Positions 37,401 to 57,258 of a DNA stretch of 64,000 nt are shown here, one piece after another (positions within the stretch are counted from its first letter, which is position 1; every line of letters begins with the position of its first letter). Position numbers and translations under genes: made by a program. This DNA is from Branchiostoma belcheri (Eukaryota > Chordata > Leptocardii > Amphioxiformes > Branchiostomatidae), in NCBI RefSeq assembly GCF_001625305.1, contig NW_017804353.1:200637-264636 (forward strand), read 5' to 3'. The notes under the pieces were generated by a model. It worked only from the letters and a program-made list of their open reading frames with translations. It searched no databases and was not told the origin of the DNA.

Positions 37401-40245
37401 TGGTTGACAGTTTCGCTGGAGACTACACTCTCCAGTAGAGAGTTCCAGTTGTTCACTGTCCTTGGACTAAACTTCTGTGATCTTGTGCTTGATTTTGCCA
37501 GTGGCACTTAAAGCTTAAGGCTATACTCTCTTGTTGATGCGTTCCCTGCCTTTTGAAAGAAAATGTCTGACTGTATATAGTATGTAAGTTGAATATCAGT
37601 AACAGTAATCACTAGAGCTGTATACAAACTGTTAAGATTGTCAGGACCTGGTATGACTTCACTGCATTGACCACTGCATCTACATATGTTCTACATTCTC
37701 ATTGTGTACTCTTAGACTAGTAGTTTGTATTGTTGATTAGACTGTCAGAGTTGTAGTATTCACACTGTGTCTCTTACCTATACATTTACACAGCCTGAGC
37801 GGATAGACCCGCCCGACCCCATGAGGCCGGACTATGATATACGTGCAGATGTCTGGAGCCTGGGCATTTCACTGGTGAGTGGAACATTAATGTTAGCAGG
37901 TTGGACATGACGTCAGCTAGCTTTAAACAATGTGTAGAGTTAGATGTGCAAAGGCTAGATGCTGCCGTGCTGTGTGCCTGTGAAGCTGGTGTGTTATACT
38001 GGCTATACGGATACAGATACAGAAGTGCGTTGGGTTCTTTTACAGATGTGTTACAGTAACTGTTTCAATCTGTTATGCCAAAAACAGTTACTCAAGCAAC
38101 TGGATAATGATTTTGGAAAGGTAGTGGATGCTATCTGAAACATCTGACCGTTTCCAAAATCATATCCAGTTGCTCGGGTAACTGTTTTTGACATATATCA
38201 TTACCTGAATAGCTCAATTGGTAGAGTGCTCTGTAACCGGGAGGTCGTGAGTTCAAACCCCGGCCGGGTCATACCAGAGACTTTAAGGTCTCGGACCGGA
38301 GTTTTTTTCACGATTTTGGATCCGGCGGACACCCTCAGACCGAAGGGCTATAACTCCGCCAAAAAAAGTACGCCGGGAAATCTCATTACATCAGTCAACG
38401 GAGGTTTCCAGCCGGCTTCCGATACAATTTTGGTTATTGTCCGTCGACTCTATAATTTGGGTAGAAACTGTAGTTAAACGTAAATTTTGGATACGAAAAA
38501 TGTAGTTTTTTTGCAGTTTTTTCAACGGACCTGCTTGGAAAAAACGAATTTTCCCAGGCTAACGGCTTATATGCTGAAATAGCTTACTACTTCCTTTTTC
38601 TGAAAAACAGAAAAAAAATATAGGTTGTTGCGATAAGTTTTTCGCAAAATCCGGTGACGCGAACCCCTAGAAATTCCACATAGAACGCAGCTATTTGGGT
38701 CATCAGGCGACAAACCGCATCACCCTTGCTCGCGGACTAATACCAAAAACGCTTCGCTGGCCGTCCAACTTCACCGCGCCGAAAAACACTACAATCCCAA
38801 GGCTTTTTGATCAATTCAAAACCTAGTTGAAAATCTACAGCGATCGCCGAGCTATGGGGAGCCAAACCTAGCGTGACAACCTCGCAGATCCGGCGATTTA
38901 CTGCGCACTATTTGGAACCCTGGTCAGAATTAAACTCCGACCCGGAACCTTAAAAATGGTACACACTTCTTTCTCTGCTTAGCACTCAGCTTATATGAGA
39001 AAGAGTGTGGGAAGGTCAAACACACAGCACTACCAGCGGACCAGCCCCCTGCTGTAGTGCCTTGCACAACTGTGTGTCGCCCAAGGGCTACGGAAATGGA
39101 CATGGGCACCAAAACCCTATGCTCTGCATAGAGCACTGGAGACCTTTTTTTACCTGGATGTCTAACTTTCACTGAATCAGATGTTTTGACTCTGTATTTT
39201 TTCAGGTTGAGCTGGCTATGGGGTCCTTCCCGTACAAGAACTGTAAAACAGATTTTGAGGTCCTGACGAGGGTTTTACAGGACGATCCCCCCCTCCTCCC
39301 TCCTAAACAGGGCTTCTCACTCGACTTCTGTTCATTTGTCCAAAACTGGTGAGTTGGAAAGAAATATGTATGTTCATAGGGTGCAAAAATATGTTTATTT
39401 TGTTGAGAAATAGTGTGAGAAATCTTGAGGGCTTCTCACTCGACTTCTGTTAACGTTCATTTGTCCAAAACTGGTGAGTTGGAAAGAACAGTGTCTTTAT
39501 CAGGGGTCGAAATATGTTCATATTGTGCAAAAATATGTTTATTTCATTGAAAAATACATGTAATGTTATCAACTGAAGATTGATTTTTTTTTCAAATGCT
39601 AGTAGTAATCAGGTCTTATTTCTTTCCACAGCTTGACCAAAGACTTCAAGAAGAGACCAAAATACAGGCAACTCTTGGTTAGTAAAACTCAGCTTATTTT
39701 TCTTGTTAAGTACAATATTAACTTAGTGACCATCAATGTGTAATTTGTTGACAGTTCACAGAGAAGGTTTTGTTGGAAAAGAAAAATGGGCAGGCTGAAA
39801 ATGACTGACACTGGCTTATAGTTCTGATTATGTTTACCTTTGTAGAAGGTCTTTGCTCTGTTTCTTCTTCTTCTGTTCCAAACACACAAGGTCAATGACC
39901 TGGACCAGACGGCTGTCACCATGGTAACTGGTGCTGTATCAGACACCCCATGGTGTTGGGTTACATTGTGTTGCAAGTTGCAAGATAGAGTTGGATTTAG
40001 TGTCACCTAATATGTGAATTTGAGTGAGAATAAACAGAGCAGTAGTTTCTTAGGCTAGACCATGTGAAGGTAAACATTATGCATTTGCTTTGGAAATGTT
40101 ACTATACTAGTTGTTTATCTGTTTTCAGGAGCACGGTTTTATCAAAAGGTACGAGACCAAGGAGGTCGACGTGGCGGGCTGGTTCACAGACGTCATGGCA
40201 ACCACCACAAGTCCGAGGCCCGACGCGAAAACCCCCACCAACTGA
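31413..40245 (+). CDS. MAP2K7: MAP kinase kinase 7 (JNK kinase)
   Basis: MKK7 phosphorylates JNK in the stress cascade. Eleven coding exons: 31413-31572, 32683-32821, 33581-33647, 34684-34797, 35248-35367, 36028-36187, 36766-36893, 37794-37874, 39206-39348, 39632-39677, 40129-40245. They total 1275 nt and 424 residues (human 419), all in phase. The N-terminus has JNK-docking-like basic-hydrophobic stretches (SRKKDDTLLLDLNTG; SRRDHLEFPGI). The kinase domain shows GSGTCGQV (Gly 138, 140, 143), MAVK (Lys 160), HRDVKPSN (Asp 254), DFG (272-274), the activation loop SKAKT (Ser 282, Thr 286) and the APE equivalent APERIDPPDP. The C-terminal VDVAGWFTDVM fits the DVD site where upstream kinases bind. 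Every catalytic residue is present. The identity of QMRRSGNKEENKRILMDLDV to vertebrate MKK7 makes the name secure. Confidence 0.96.
32850..33100. mobile_element. Two palindromic elements (GAAGGTTAGACATCCAGGTA family)
   Basis: 32850-32960 is a left part only. 32971-33100 is complete: GAAGGTTAGACATCCAGGTA, then AAAAGCAGTTACTCAAACAA and the complementary arm TTGAGTAACTGCTTTTGGG. They lie in MAP2K7 intron 2. Confidence 0.6.
34092..34222. mobile_element. MITE, TAGTCTCCACCAGACTC ends
   Basis: TAGTCTCCACCAGACTCTTT is mirrored by AAAGAGTTTGGTGGAAACTA. The inner TAGGCCAATTTCTACTATT is shared with the TAGCCTCTACCAGGC family. It lies in MAP2K7 intron 3. Confidence 0.65.
34237..34430 (+). repeat. SINE-like fragment
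   Basis: It contains a box B-like GCTTTGATTCCTGG and the body TGTGTCCTTGGGAAAGGCA, CCCAGGTGTTACTGCAGATG, typical of tRNA-derived SINEs. No clear box A. It directly follows the 34092-34222 MITE. Confidence 0.45.
35714..35835 (+). repeat. Interspersed repeat (GTATCTGTATAGCC family)
   Basis: GTATCTGTATAACTGGAATA then CGTAACACACCAGCTTCGCA and GCACGCGGTGCGGCGGCAGC. The 53438-53546 copy is nearly the same. It lies in MAP2K7 intron 5. Confidence 0.6.
36329..36368 (+). repeat. Exact 40-nt copy of MAP2K7 exon 6 end with donor
   Basis: The last 40 nt of exon 6 (36148-36187, encoding LHYLKEKHGVIHR) recur without a visible change 181 bp downstream. The copy has its own donor GTAAGG, which is nearer consensus than the true GTGAGG, and a pyrimidine-rich TTTTCTAG directly before it. 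Inclusion as an extra exon would add 40 nt and shift the frame. Confidence 0.9.
36959..37226. mobile_element. hAT-like MITE (GGGTTGGACAAGT ends)
   Basis: GGGTTGGACAAGTCCCATTG is mirrored by AAAACTTGTCCAACCCT, with GGGCAAGT blocks inside. GCTCATCA and GCTCATAC on the flanks may be an 8-bp target duplication. It lies in MAP2K7 intron 7. Confidence 0.6.
38060..38190. mobile_element. Palindromic element (CAGTTACTCAAGCAACTGG arms)
   Basis: AAAAACAGTTACTCAAGCAA is mirrored by TTGCTCGGGTAACTGTTTTT. Same family as 6386-6504. It is immediately followed by the SINE at 38205. Confidence 0.6.
38205..39150 (+). repeat. tRNA-derived SINE split by a TTAA element
   Basis: Box A TAGCTCAATTGGTAGAGTG and box B GAGTTCAAACCCC are good matches to a tRNA promoter. 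The body stops at GAGACTTTAA (38286) and resumes at TTAAAAATGGTACACAC (38950) with CTCTGCTTAGCACTCAGC and CACTACCAGCGGACCAG. It lies in MAP2K7 intron 8. The tRNA-like part is not a tRNA gene: the acceptor stem does not close. Confidence 0.75.
38287..38949. mobile_element. TTAA-flanked non-autonomous DNA transposon
   Basis: A 663-bp insertion flanked by TTAA on both sides interrupts the SINE. The ends GGTCTCGGACCGGAGTTT and (complement of right end) GGTTCCGGGTCGGAGTTT match at 14 of 18 positions. TTAA targeting is the habit of piggyBac-type elements. The uninterrupted SINE at 29642 has a single TTAA at the same spot. No transposase is encoded. It is richer in CpG than its surroundings. Confidence 0.75.
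39429..39473 (+). repeat. Copy of MAP2K7 exon 9 end with donor
   Basis: The last 40 nt of exon 9 (39309-39348, GFSLDFCSFVQN) recur with a 5-nt insertion and the same donor GTGAGTTGGAAAGAA. The following intron sequence (GTGCAAAAATATGTTTATTT) is repeated too, so the duplicated block is about 120 bp. Confidence 0.9.
39832..40110 (+). repeat. GTTTACCTTC-family repeat abutting MAP2K7 exon 11
   Basis: It runs from TGTTTACCTTTGTAGAAGG through AGGTCAATGACCTGGACCAG and ACCATGGTAACTGG to GAAGGTAAACATTATGCATT and TATACTAG. It ends 18 nt before the exon 11 acceptor, in sense orientation. Confidence 0.7.
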
Positions 40246-42508
40246 CACACGGCTTCACCGATTGGCTCTGACCAACACCAATCAGCGCTCGTCATTGCAG
40301 CTGGGTCCCCGTTTTTCCCCTCAGTGGACTAGTCCATGATTCAGCCCTATGTTGCTGTGGACCACTGAACTGGAAAGAGAGGGTAGGTCAGGATGACTTA
40401 AATGTGAATTTTCCCACATTAACACCTGCAATGTGTGGTGTGTACTTGCGAAATGGGCATGGATAATTGTCTTTCCAAGGGCTCATATCGTCCTTTCCTC
40501 TTTTTAATGGCAAGGCAAGAAGTCCTGATTGGAAAGACAGAAGAAGAAGAAATATTTTAAGACAGTCGATGCCTCATTAAGTTCAAAAATGACTCGTCTT
40601 ACCAACAATTCCAAAGCATTTGAATAAAGTGCTGAGAAGGCACTCTGCAAGACTGAAAATGACATAACATTTTTAATGTGTCTTATACTGAAAATACTTT
40701 CCAAGAAACCACATCCAAATGTGAAAATGATCACAGAAGAATGTAAACAGCAATGACTTTTTAACTGGCTGTCTTCATGCCTTTATATTAAGATCAGTTC
40801 ATTGCAATATCAATTTGACGTATTTTCTTTATAAATCGACAATTCCACAGAGAATTTTATTCAAAGACTAAAACCTGAAAAAGGGTATTTTTTTTTACTC
40901 TTGAGGAATTGTGATGTTTTATTACATCAAAATGTACATGTTGCCTTTATTCAAAAAGGATGGTACGTGTACATGACCATCAAAACTATTTTATCAAAGC
41001 AGCTTTTCTTGTTCAAGTTATCCATCTGGCTTGTCAATTAAATTTCTGCAGCTGAATTTTTTTGCTGGGCCAAATCTAGTCGGTTGCAAAGATCAAAAAC
41101 ATCAAATAAGTTGCAGCTAAGAGTAAATGTGGCTGCTATGAGCAAGGAGACAAGAAAAAAGACTTGTCAAACTTGTTCCAACTTGAAGTTAGGAACAGTT
41201 TTGTTTATAGTCACACAGAAAAGGATTTTTTTTTTTCTATGACAATTAAGTTTACCACAAATTTATTTGATAAAATACCTATTAGCTAGTACAGGATTAC
41301 TCAATTGAGAATAATTTTTTTCGGAATAAACAGAAGTCTTGCCTTTTCTTTCCCAAACTAGCCATATTTTGATCAGGTCAGGAGAAACTGTGAAAATGAA
41401 GCGTGGTAGTCGCTGAAGGTTTGAGTTAAAGATTTGTCATAAGAAAGTCCTAAAAGGCAGTTGTGAGTGGTTATCGCAAATACAAAAGGCATGAGAGAGA
41501 AAGTTGAAGAAAGGATTGTAGAAGGGAAATTGTATCACATGGGTAGACTATGTTAAAGGTGTTGTTTTCCCCCAAAATGGGTTACACAGTCTACTTGTGA
41601 CCACTGAAGGTGTTTGAGTGGCAAGCTAAGGTTTTAATAAGAAGGATGTGGAGTGTATGTCATGGTTTTGGAAATTCTTGTGAAAGAAACAGAGCTGTTG
41701 TTGTACAGAGTTTTGGAGAATGTGTGCTAGAGAGAAGTGGATTTAGGAAAGATTCACAAAACTTATGTTAGCTACGGTATAATGTAACGTTAGTGTTTTA
41801 CTTTTAATTATTTTGTTGTTGGAAGTGGGCATGTAATACACTCCTACCTGGCACTTTTTCGACCACAGAAAAAGCAATGAACTATTTTGTACTAAATCCC
41901 AACCGGGGCCAAAAGTGTTGATGAAAAGTATCTGTATTATATTTCGGCAATGATTTAGTTCTTGTTTATAAACTCTTGATAGTTTAAAAAATATGTATTA
42001 TGAAACAAAATATTTTGAATTAAATCCAGCTGGCTTGGGTTTTAATGGTTTTTAATTTATGTCAGAGTTAGTTGCTTTTACAATTGGTATTTGCAAGGGC
42101 TTTTGAGATGATTTTTACCCTTTTTTTGCATGCTATATTGAATTGGTAGATCCTTATCAAATATTATCCTCTATTCAGCATTGCACAATCTTTAACAAAA
42201 CTTTCAAGGTGTAGCCCTTTATTTATGTTATATCTTTGGTCAGATGCCTTCTGGTTTACCTAAAAATAACACAACACATTGAAAAATTTTACAGTCTTGA
42301 CTTGAAAGTTGAGTGAATACAACAAACAGTGTAAGAAAAACAATTTGATTAAAACTGAAAATTTAGACCAGTTTTTCCCCACTCTTACAAGATAGTTAAT
42401 AAGCCGTTTCACTGTTTGGCTTGTGCATGCGCAGTGTGATGCGTTGTGGGTAATACTAGTGCTTCAAACGTTGAAGGCCCCAGAGACACAAGCAAAATGC
42501 ATTTGGAC

Positions 42509-42669
42509 TACTCTCCAAGCAGAGGTTTGGGTTTTGGCTTATATTTGATGTGGTTTTAGGCTTTTTTATCAGTTTTTTTTTCACTGGTATCGTATTTTTA
42601 TGAGTGCGAAAAAGAAAACCCAATAAACAAGCCTAAAAATACCAAAAATAAGCCAAAACCCAAACCTCT
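42509..42669. mobile_element. CCAAGCAGA-family inverted repeat
   Basis: TACTCTCCAAGCAGAGGTTT and GGGTTTTGGCTTAT are mirrored by ATAAGCCAAAACCCAAACCT. The family terminus is clear on the left only. Confidence 0.55.
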
Positions 42670-43909
42670 ACATGCACAGTCTAAACAGTGAACTGACTTA
42701 TTACTTCAGACGTTAAGCATTATGTTTTAGATTGCTGATTACTTCTGAACTCTGTGTGAAGAGGAGGCAATACAAATACAGTACCTGTACATGTGTAGTT
42801 CCACTTGACGGTTGTCCTTGCTATGTACATGTCTGTTAGACCATTTGTTATAAATGAACAATTGTACATGTATTTAGTACGAGAAAAAAACACATCAATT
42901 TTTTGTACCGATAACACCCAACAGCCTTTAGTATAACTTGTTACTTCCCTTTATAGACCGTCCGACTGGACTGCCAATCATTGAAAGGACAAGTTTTTAT
43001 CATCACAGTTTTTTGTAACAAAAGTTTTGTGGCAGTATTGCGAAGAAGAGCCACCTAGCAACAGAACTGTGAAGTGCACGTAGCTGAAGATGCTGTTAAG
43101 TTTAACACCCTGTTCAAAGTGACTGTCTACATGTAGCTTTTCAGTAATGAATGAAGGAATAGACCACATTGACTTGAATTCATGGTTGACACCTGCACAT
43201 TCATTGGTTTGAAAAAATTATGCCCCTTGCCCGATGCTGTCTATTATAACATGATTTTGAACTAGTAACTCACAAGCTTACTAATGTCCCCGAACAAAAA
43301 ATACATAAAGAAACATAGGAAAGATAACTCAAAAATGAAGAAAAATTTCAAAAATTCTGAAACAGAAAAACCCAACTCATGAAAAAACAAAAATAAAGAA
43401 TTTATTCTTTGTTATTCCATGCTTTTTGTACATCTTTCTCTTTATTGTCCTTTATTTTCACATGCCTTTCATTGTTCATAGGATGTCATCCATCAAATAA
43501 ACTCAGTGTGGCCTAATCCATGTTCAGACATACACAGTACATGTTTAAGTTGTTTGACTGAATGATACTGTTAGTAATTCGTGCCGTAATTTTGTTAATT
43601 GTGCTGTATCACACATTATGTTAATATCACGTCCAGGTGGTACATTTGTGTATGATAGTACGTCAGCAAGTTTACCGTCTTTTAAGTAGGAAGTTTGTAT
43701 CCAATACTGCAAGTCGTGTACTTGAATGTATTTTTCTCAAAATCTGTGTTATTTTACCTGTGGAATTTTTATGAAACTATAGCTTGATGAGGTATAAGAT
43801 TATGGCACAGGAAAGAGAGCTTCATGTTCAGTTACTGGACACAGTAATTGTATTCCAGTTAAACAATTGTAACCTCTCTATATTAGAGGTATAGACATTT
43901 TGGCGAATC

Positions 43910-44014
43910 CCATTGCATGCTGGGAGATGCAGGGCACTATGGGTAGCGACCTAGACCACATACAAGTTGCCTCCTGTGCTACCCATAATGCCTCGCGTCT
44001 CCCATCATGCAATG
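43910..44014. repeat. Inverted repeat, about 105 bp
   Basis: CCATTGCATGCTGGGAGATG is mirrored by CATCATGCAATGG and GCGTCTCCC, and inner GCACTATGGGTAGC by GCTACCCATAATGC. If transcribed in the MAP2K7 3' UTR it would fold into a hairpin. Confidence 0.6.
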
Positions 44015-44183
44015 GTACATCGGTGAAACAGTCCATGGAAAACAGAAAAGATACTCTATGCAAGTACCTTTCTAAGTATGTGTAAAGTCTAGTGTAGATA
44101 GTTCTGTTGTTTGTACATCCTGAGTGTAGACTTTTCTGAACATTTCTGCCATCATCTGTTTAAATTGTGGTCATTGTTTGGTC

Positions 44184-44189
44184 AATAAA
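44184..44189 (+). promoter_or_regulatory. Candidate distal polyadenylation signal, MAP2K7
   Basis: AATAAA in GTCAATAAAGG. A proximal candidate is at 43497-43502. Confidence 0.45.
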
Positions 44190-44247
44190 GGGAACTAACG
44201 AATGCAGTGTTTCCTGCTAATGCATTTTTGTTTTAGGTTTCTTGTAG

Positions 44248-44384
44248 TAATCTCCAAGCAGATCTTTTGGTGGGGGTAAGACAGTATCGAATTGGCCAGT
44301 CTGTAACCTTTGATTGGGGAAATGGTTACAGACTGGCCAATTTGATACTGTCTTACCTCCACCAAAAGATCTGATTGGAGATTA
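44248..44384. mobile_element. MULE-like MITE (CCAAGCAGA family), compact copy
   Basis: TAATCTCCAAGCAGATCTTT and TGGTGGGGGTAAGACAGTAT are mirrored around a short loop near 44311. TCTTGTAG flanks both sides (8 bases, a ninth mismatched). It shows the family's basic hairpin without cargo. Confidence 0.8.
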
Positions 44385-45287
44385 TCTTGTAGGTCTTATT
44401 ACAACTATGTGGTGCACATTTTCAAAAATACTTTTTTGAAGTTCAACAAAGTAGGCGTACAAGTGTACCACAGTTTCTGGATGTATACCAAAATGATGTA
44501 CATTGTAGTTGTACATATAGTAATCTCTGATTGTTTTAAATTTAATTTAGAGTCGCAAAGACCGATTTTTCATATTGGAGAAAAAGTTACAACTTCTGGT
44601 ACCGACGTTTTGTGCACTTTCACCTCTGACCTTTCGTCCCACGATCTTTTCCTAGCTTGATTCCCCTGATCATGTAACCAATGTTACGCCTATCTGACTA
44701 AATCCATAATCTCATAAATTCTCTTCCTAGTACGGGATTTAGATAGAAGCGATATACGATACAACCACCGTTGTTCTCATTTTGAAAAGGTGAGGCTGTG
44801 TTTACCGGTATAATACACAGGTGGTTATGTGTCATAGCATGACCTCCGCACTGTGCACTCACGGAGAATGTCAATATTTGTATTCCCTCTTTCTTGCTCG
44901 CTCGCACCGGGTATTTTGTAAGGTAAGGGTATTTACTCTTAAAGGTTGTTCTGTACAGTCCTGGACTTGATGCGTTTCGAGAAAGAGCAGCGAAAACACC
45001 TCGTATAGTCAACTGTACGACCTGTGTCCGAAGAACAAATAGGGTAGGGTTGGGTCCTTTCACACCGTGCCTTTCATGTGTTGTGTTGATGTTTGTTGGG
45101 AAAATTTACGGTGGTGCTTGACAGTGTTTGTTGTCCAGTATTCTCCCCAGGTGAACCATAGCGTAGGCGGCAACGTTATGTCTCTGCTAGTGCGCGGGTG
45201 TGTGACAACACTCATGGAGATCGGAGCTTTTAGTTCAAGTACATGATCATCTGATGAACAACACTTGAAGCTGTCACTGTCAGAGCC
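44385..45287. other. Spacer and upstream region of the CAP-collagen gene
   Basis: I see no gene here. The last 300 bp before the start codon are moderately GC-rich. No TATA box or unusual site was recognised. Confidence 0.5.
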
Positions 45288-55246
<9,959 letters not shown>

Positions 55247-55491
55247 AATAAGGCCACACTGATACACCCCGTTCACATTAAGGTCCCGTTCACAGTGAAA
55301 AAAATGGGCCGGGATTGACCGCCGATCGGGATCGAAATAATGTACATTCTTTATTGACACCACAAAAAAAGCACAGGGACTTTTGTATGGTCTTCTACAA
55401 CTAAAGATCTAACAAACTAAATACATGTGGATGACAGCCGCGCGCGCATTGATTTTCGCCTGTTCTAACCTTTTCTGAGGCTCTGCCTCTG

Positions 55492-55575
55492 GCCTGGGTG
55501 CCATCCTCCGTATACTCCATGGTAGTTAGCGACAATAAGGAGCCGGCGGTAACTACGGAGGATGGCACCCAAGCT
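55492..55575. repeat. Small inverted repeat
   Basis: GCCTGGGTGCCATCCTCCGT is mirrored by ACGGAGGATGGCACCCAAGC. Ends like those of 51391-51490. Confidence 0.7.
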
Positions 55576-56902
55576 ACCGAAGCTCCACAGAACTCCAGAA
55601 CTCACATACAGTATTCACCATGGCTTAACACCGTAACAATATGCCGTATACATACCTCACTTATATTACCAAAATAGTGATTACCAGTTAGCTTAATACA
55701 AGGCGTTTCAACGGTACGTTTATTGGATTGTATGACTGATTATCATATATATTGTATGACTGATTATCATATAGATAATCAGATTATCATGAAGTCACCG
55801 AGTGAGCGCAGCGAACGAGGTGGCTTCATTCGGTGGTTATAGCAACTGACAAGGCTTTATCACACCATATTCACCTCGGGGCGGGTCATTAACCCTTAAT
55901 TATAAACTAGACTTTATCAAAAACTAGTTTTCAGTAATTTGTCCCTATTGTAAGTCGATGTAATGTATTGTAAGATTTGCCGGTGAATAAGGAGTTAGCT
56001 ACACTCCACATCAAAATACCAATGTGAACCTGGACATACCTACCTCACTTGGACGAAGAACTTTCTTATATTCTTCGATTCCCTTCATTTACAAACAGTA
56101 TTCGAGGCAAATTGGGTGTTGGCAGATATAGCTATAACCAACCAAGTGAAACTTTTTACTCAGATATCCAATAGGAGAATATATTCTATAGACTGACTGT
56201 GTGGAATCTTACACCGTATAAGCTAGAGATTGTATATTATTTGCGTAAAGTTTTAATCAGGAAGAATGTTTCAATAAAGTTTCAGCACGTATTAAGGCAG
56301 TGTCTTTTTGTTACATCAATTGTGAATCCGCATGAAAAATTATCTGCTTATTAGGATATTTTCGTTGTACCCATGTATATTTGTCTGTATATCTACATGT
56401 CTTTGACCTTACAAAAGTCGCTGTATTTTTTGTTGTGTCAATAAAGTTCTCTCTATTATACAAATACTAGTATCACACACATATGCACAAACGTACACAT
56501 ACACACACACACAGATTGAGACCAAAAAAAGACTCTCCAGCAAAGGTGCCACAAAGTTTGTAGCTTTGAGCCTTATATGGCAATTTTCACGTCAAATGAA
56601 AACATTTTTGCAGTACATCAGTTATCTGATTCATCCACACGTGACAGTGAGGACTCCTAGCAGGTTATGTCATTATTGCAGCTGCCAGATATGCCAGGTT
56701 TGCCTGCACTTATGCATTCAGCCGTTTGACGGCGCTATGTTTGGACACACTTTCATGCAGAGGCGATATTGATGCTGATTCATTGATCTATTCCTTATCC
56801 AAAAAGGAACATATGATATGCATAGCCTTGCTAATAGTAGTAGTATCCAGTCTTTGATTATACTGCTGCATATTGATGATACAAACTGCTGTACAAGCAA
56901 GG

Positions 56903-57097
56903 TACTCTCCAAGCAGAGGTTGTGGGGGAATGATCGTTAGCTTTTTATATATGGCATGTTTTTTTTTTTGTTTTTTTTTGTTGGTACCCCCACCAACCGA
57001 CACTGTCGGTGGCTGGCAACCTTCTCTGGCTAATGGATACTGCCAGGCCAATTTGATACTGTCTTTTTGCCACCGAGAGGGATCTGCTTGGAGATTA
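56903..57097. mobile_element. MULE-like MITE (CCAAGCAGA family)
   Basis: TACTCTCCAAGCAGAGGTTG to GATCTGCTTGGAGATTA, with a TTTTTATATATGG and poly-T block, as in 28991-29172. The flanks CAAGCAAGG and CATGCAAGG form a 9-bp duplication with one mismatch. Confidence 0.82.
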
Positions 57098-57258
57098 CAT
57101 GCAAGGGTCCATGACTCGGGTGGGCAGCAGTCGGCTAGTCTAGTCTTCACACATACAAGTATATATATATAGTGCCTGAAGCAAACAATAGGTAAACTTA
57201 GTTAGTGATATTTGATCCTTTTTGCAAAAGGACAAACCATCTTTCAAATTTGAGAGGG

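Larger units (their letters stand above)
40246..44200 (+). other. Probable long 3' UTR of MAP2K7
   Basis: No further coding exon is seen. The sequence is AT-rich, unique-looking and has two plausible polyadenylation signals, AATAAA at 43497-43502 and 44184-44189 (GTCAATAAAGGGAACT). It contains two inverted repeats (42509-42669, 43910-44014). Length and end are inferred from the signals only. Confidence 0.45.
55247..57258. other. CAP-collagen 3' region and spacer
   Basis: AATAAA at 56273-56278 and 56440-56445 (about 1.0 and 1.2 kb after the stop) are polyadenylation candidates. The region also holds a hairpin (55492-55575), a CA-rich run near 56494 and a CCAAGCAGA-family MITE (56903-57097). 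No other gene is seen. Confidence 0.5.

Noticed and set aside
38205-38278. Possible tRNA gene
   Set aside because: Boxes A and B are good, but the acceptor stem does not close and the sequence runs on into a SINE body found elsewhere in the window.
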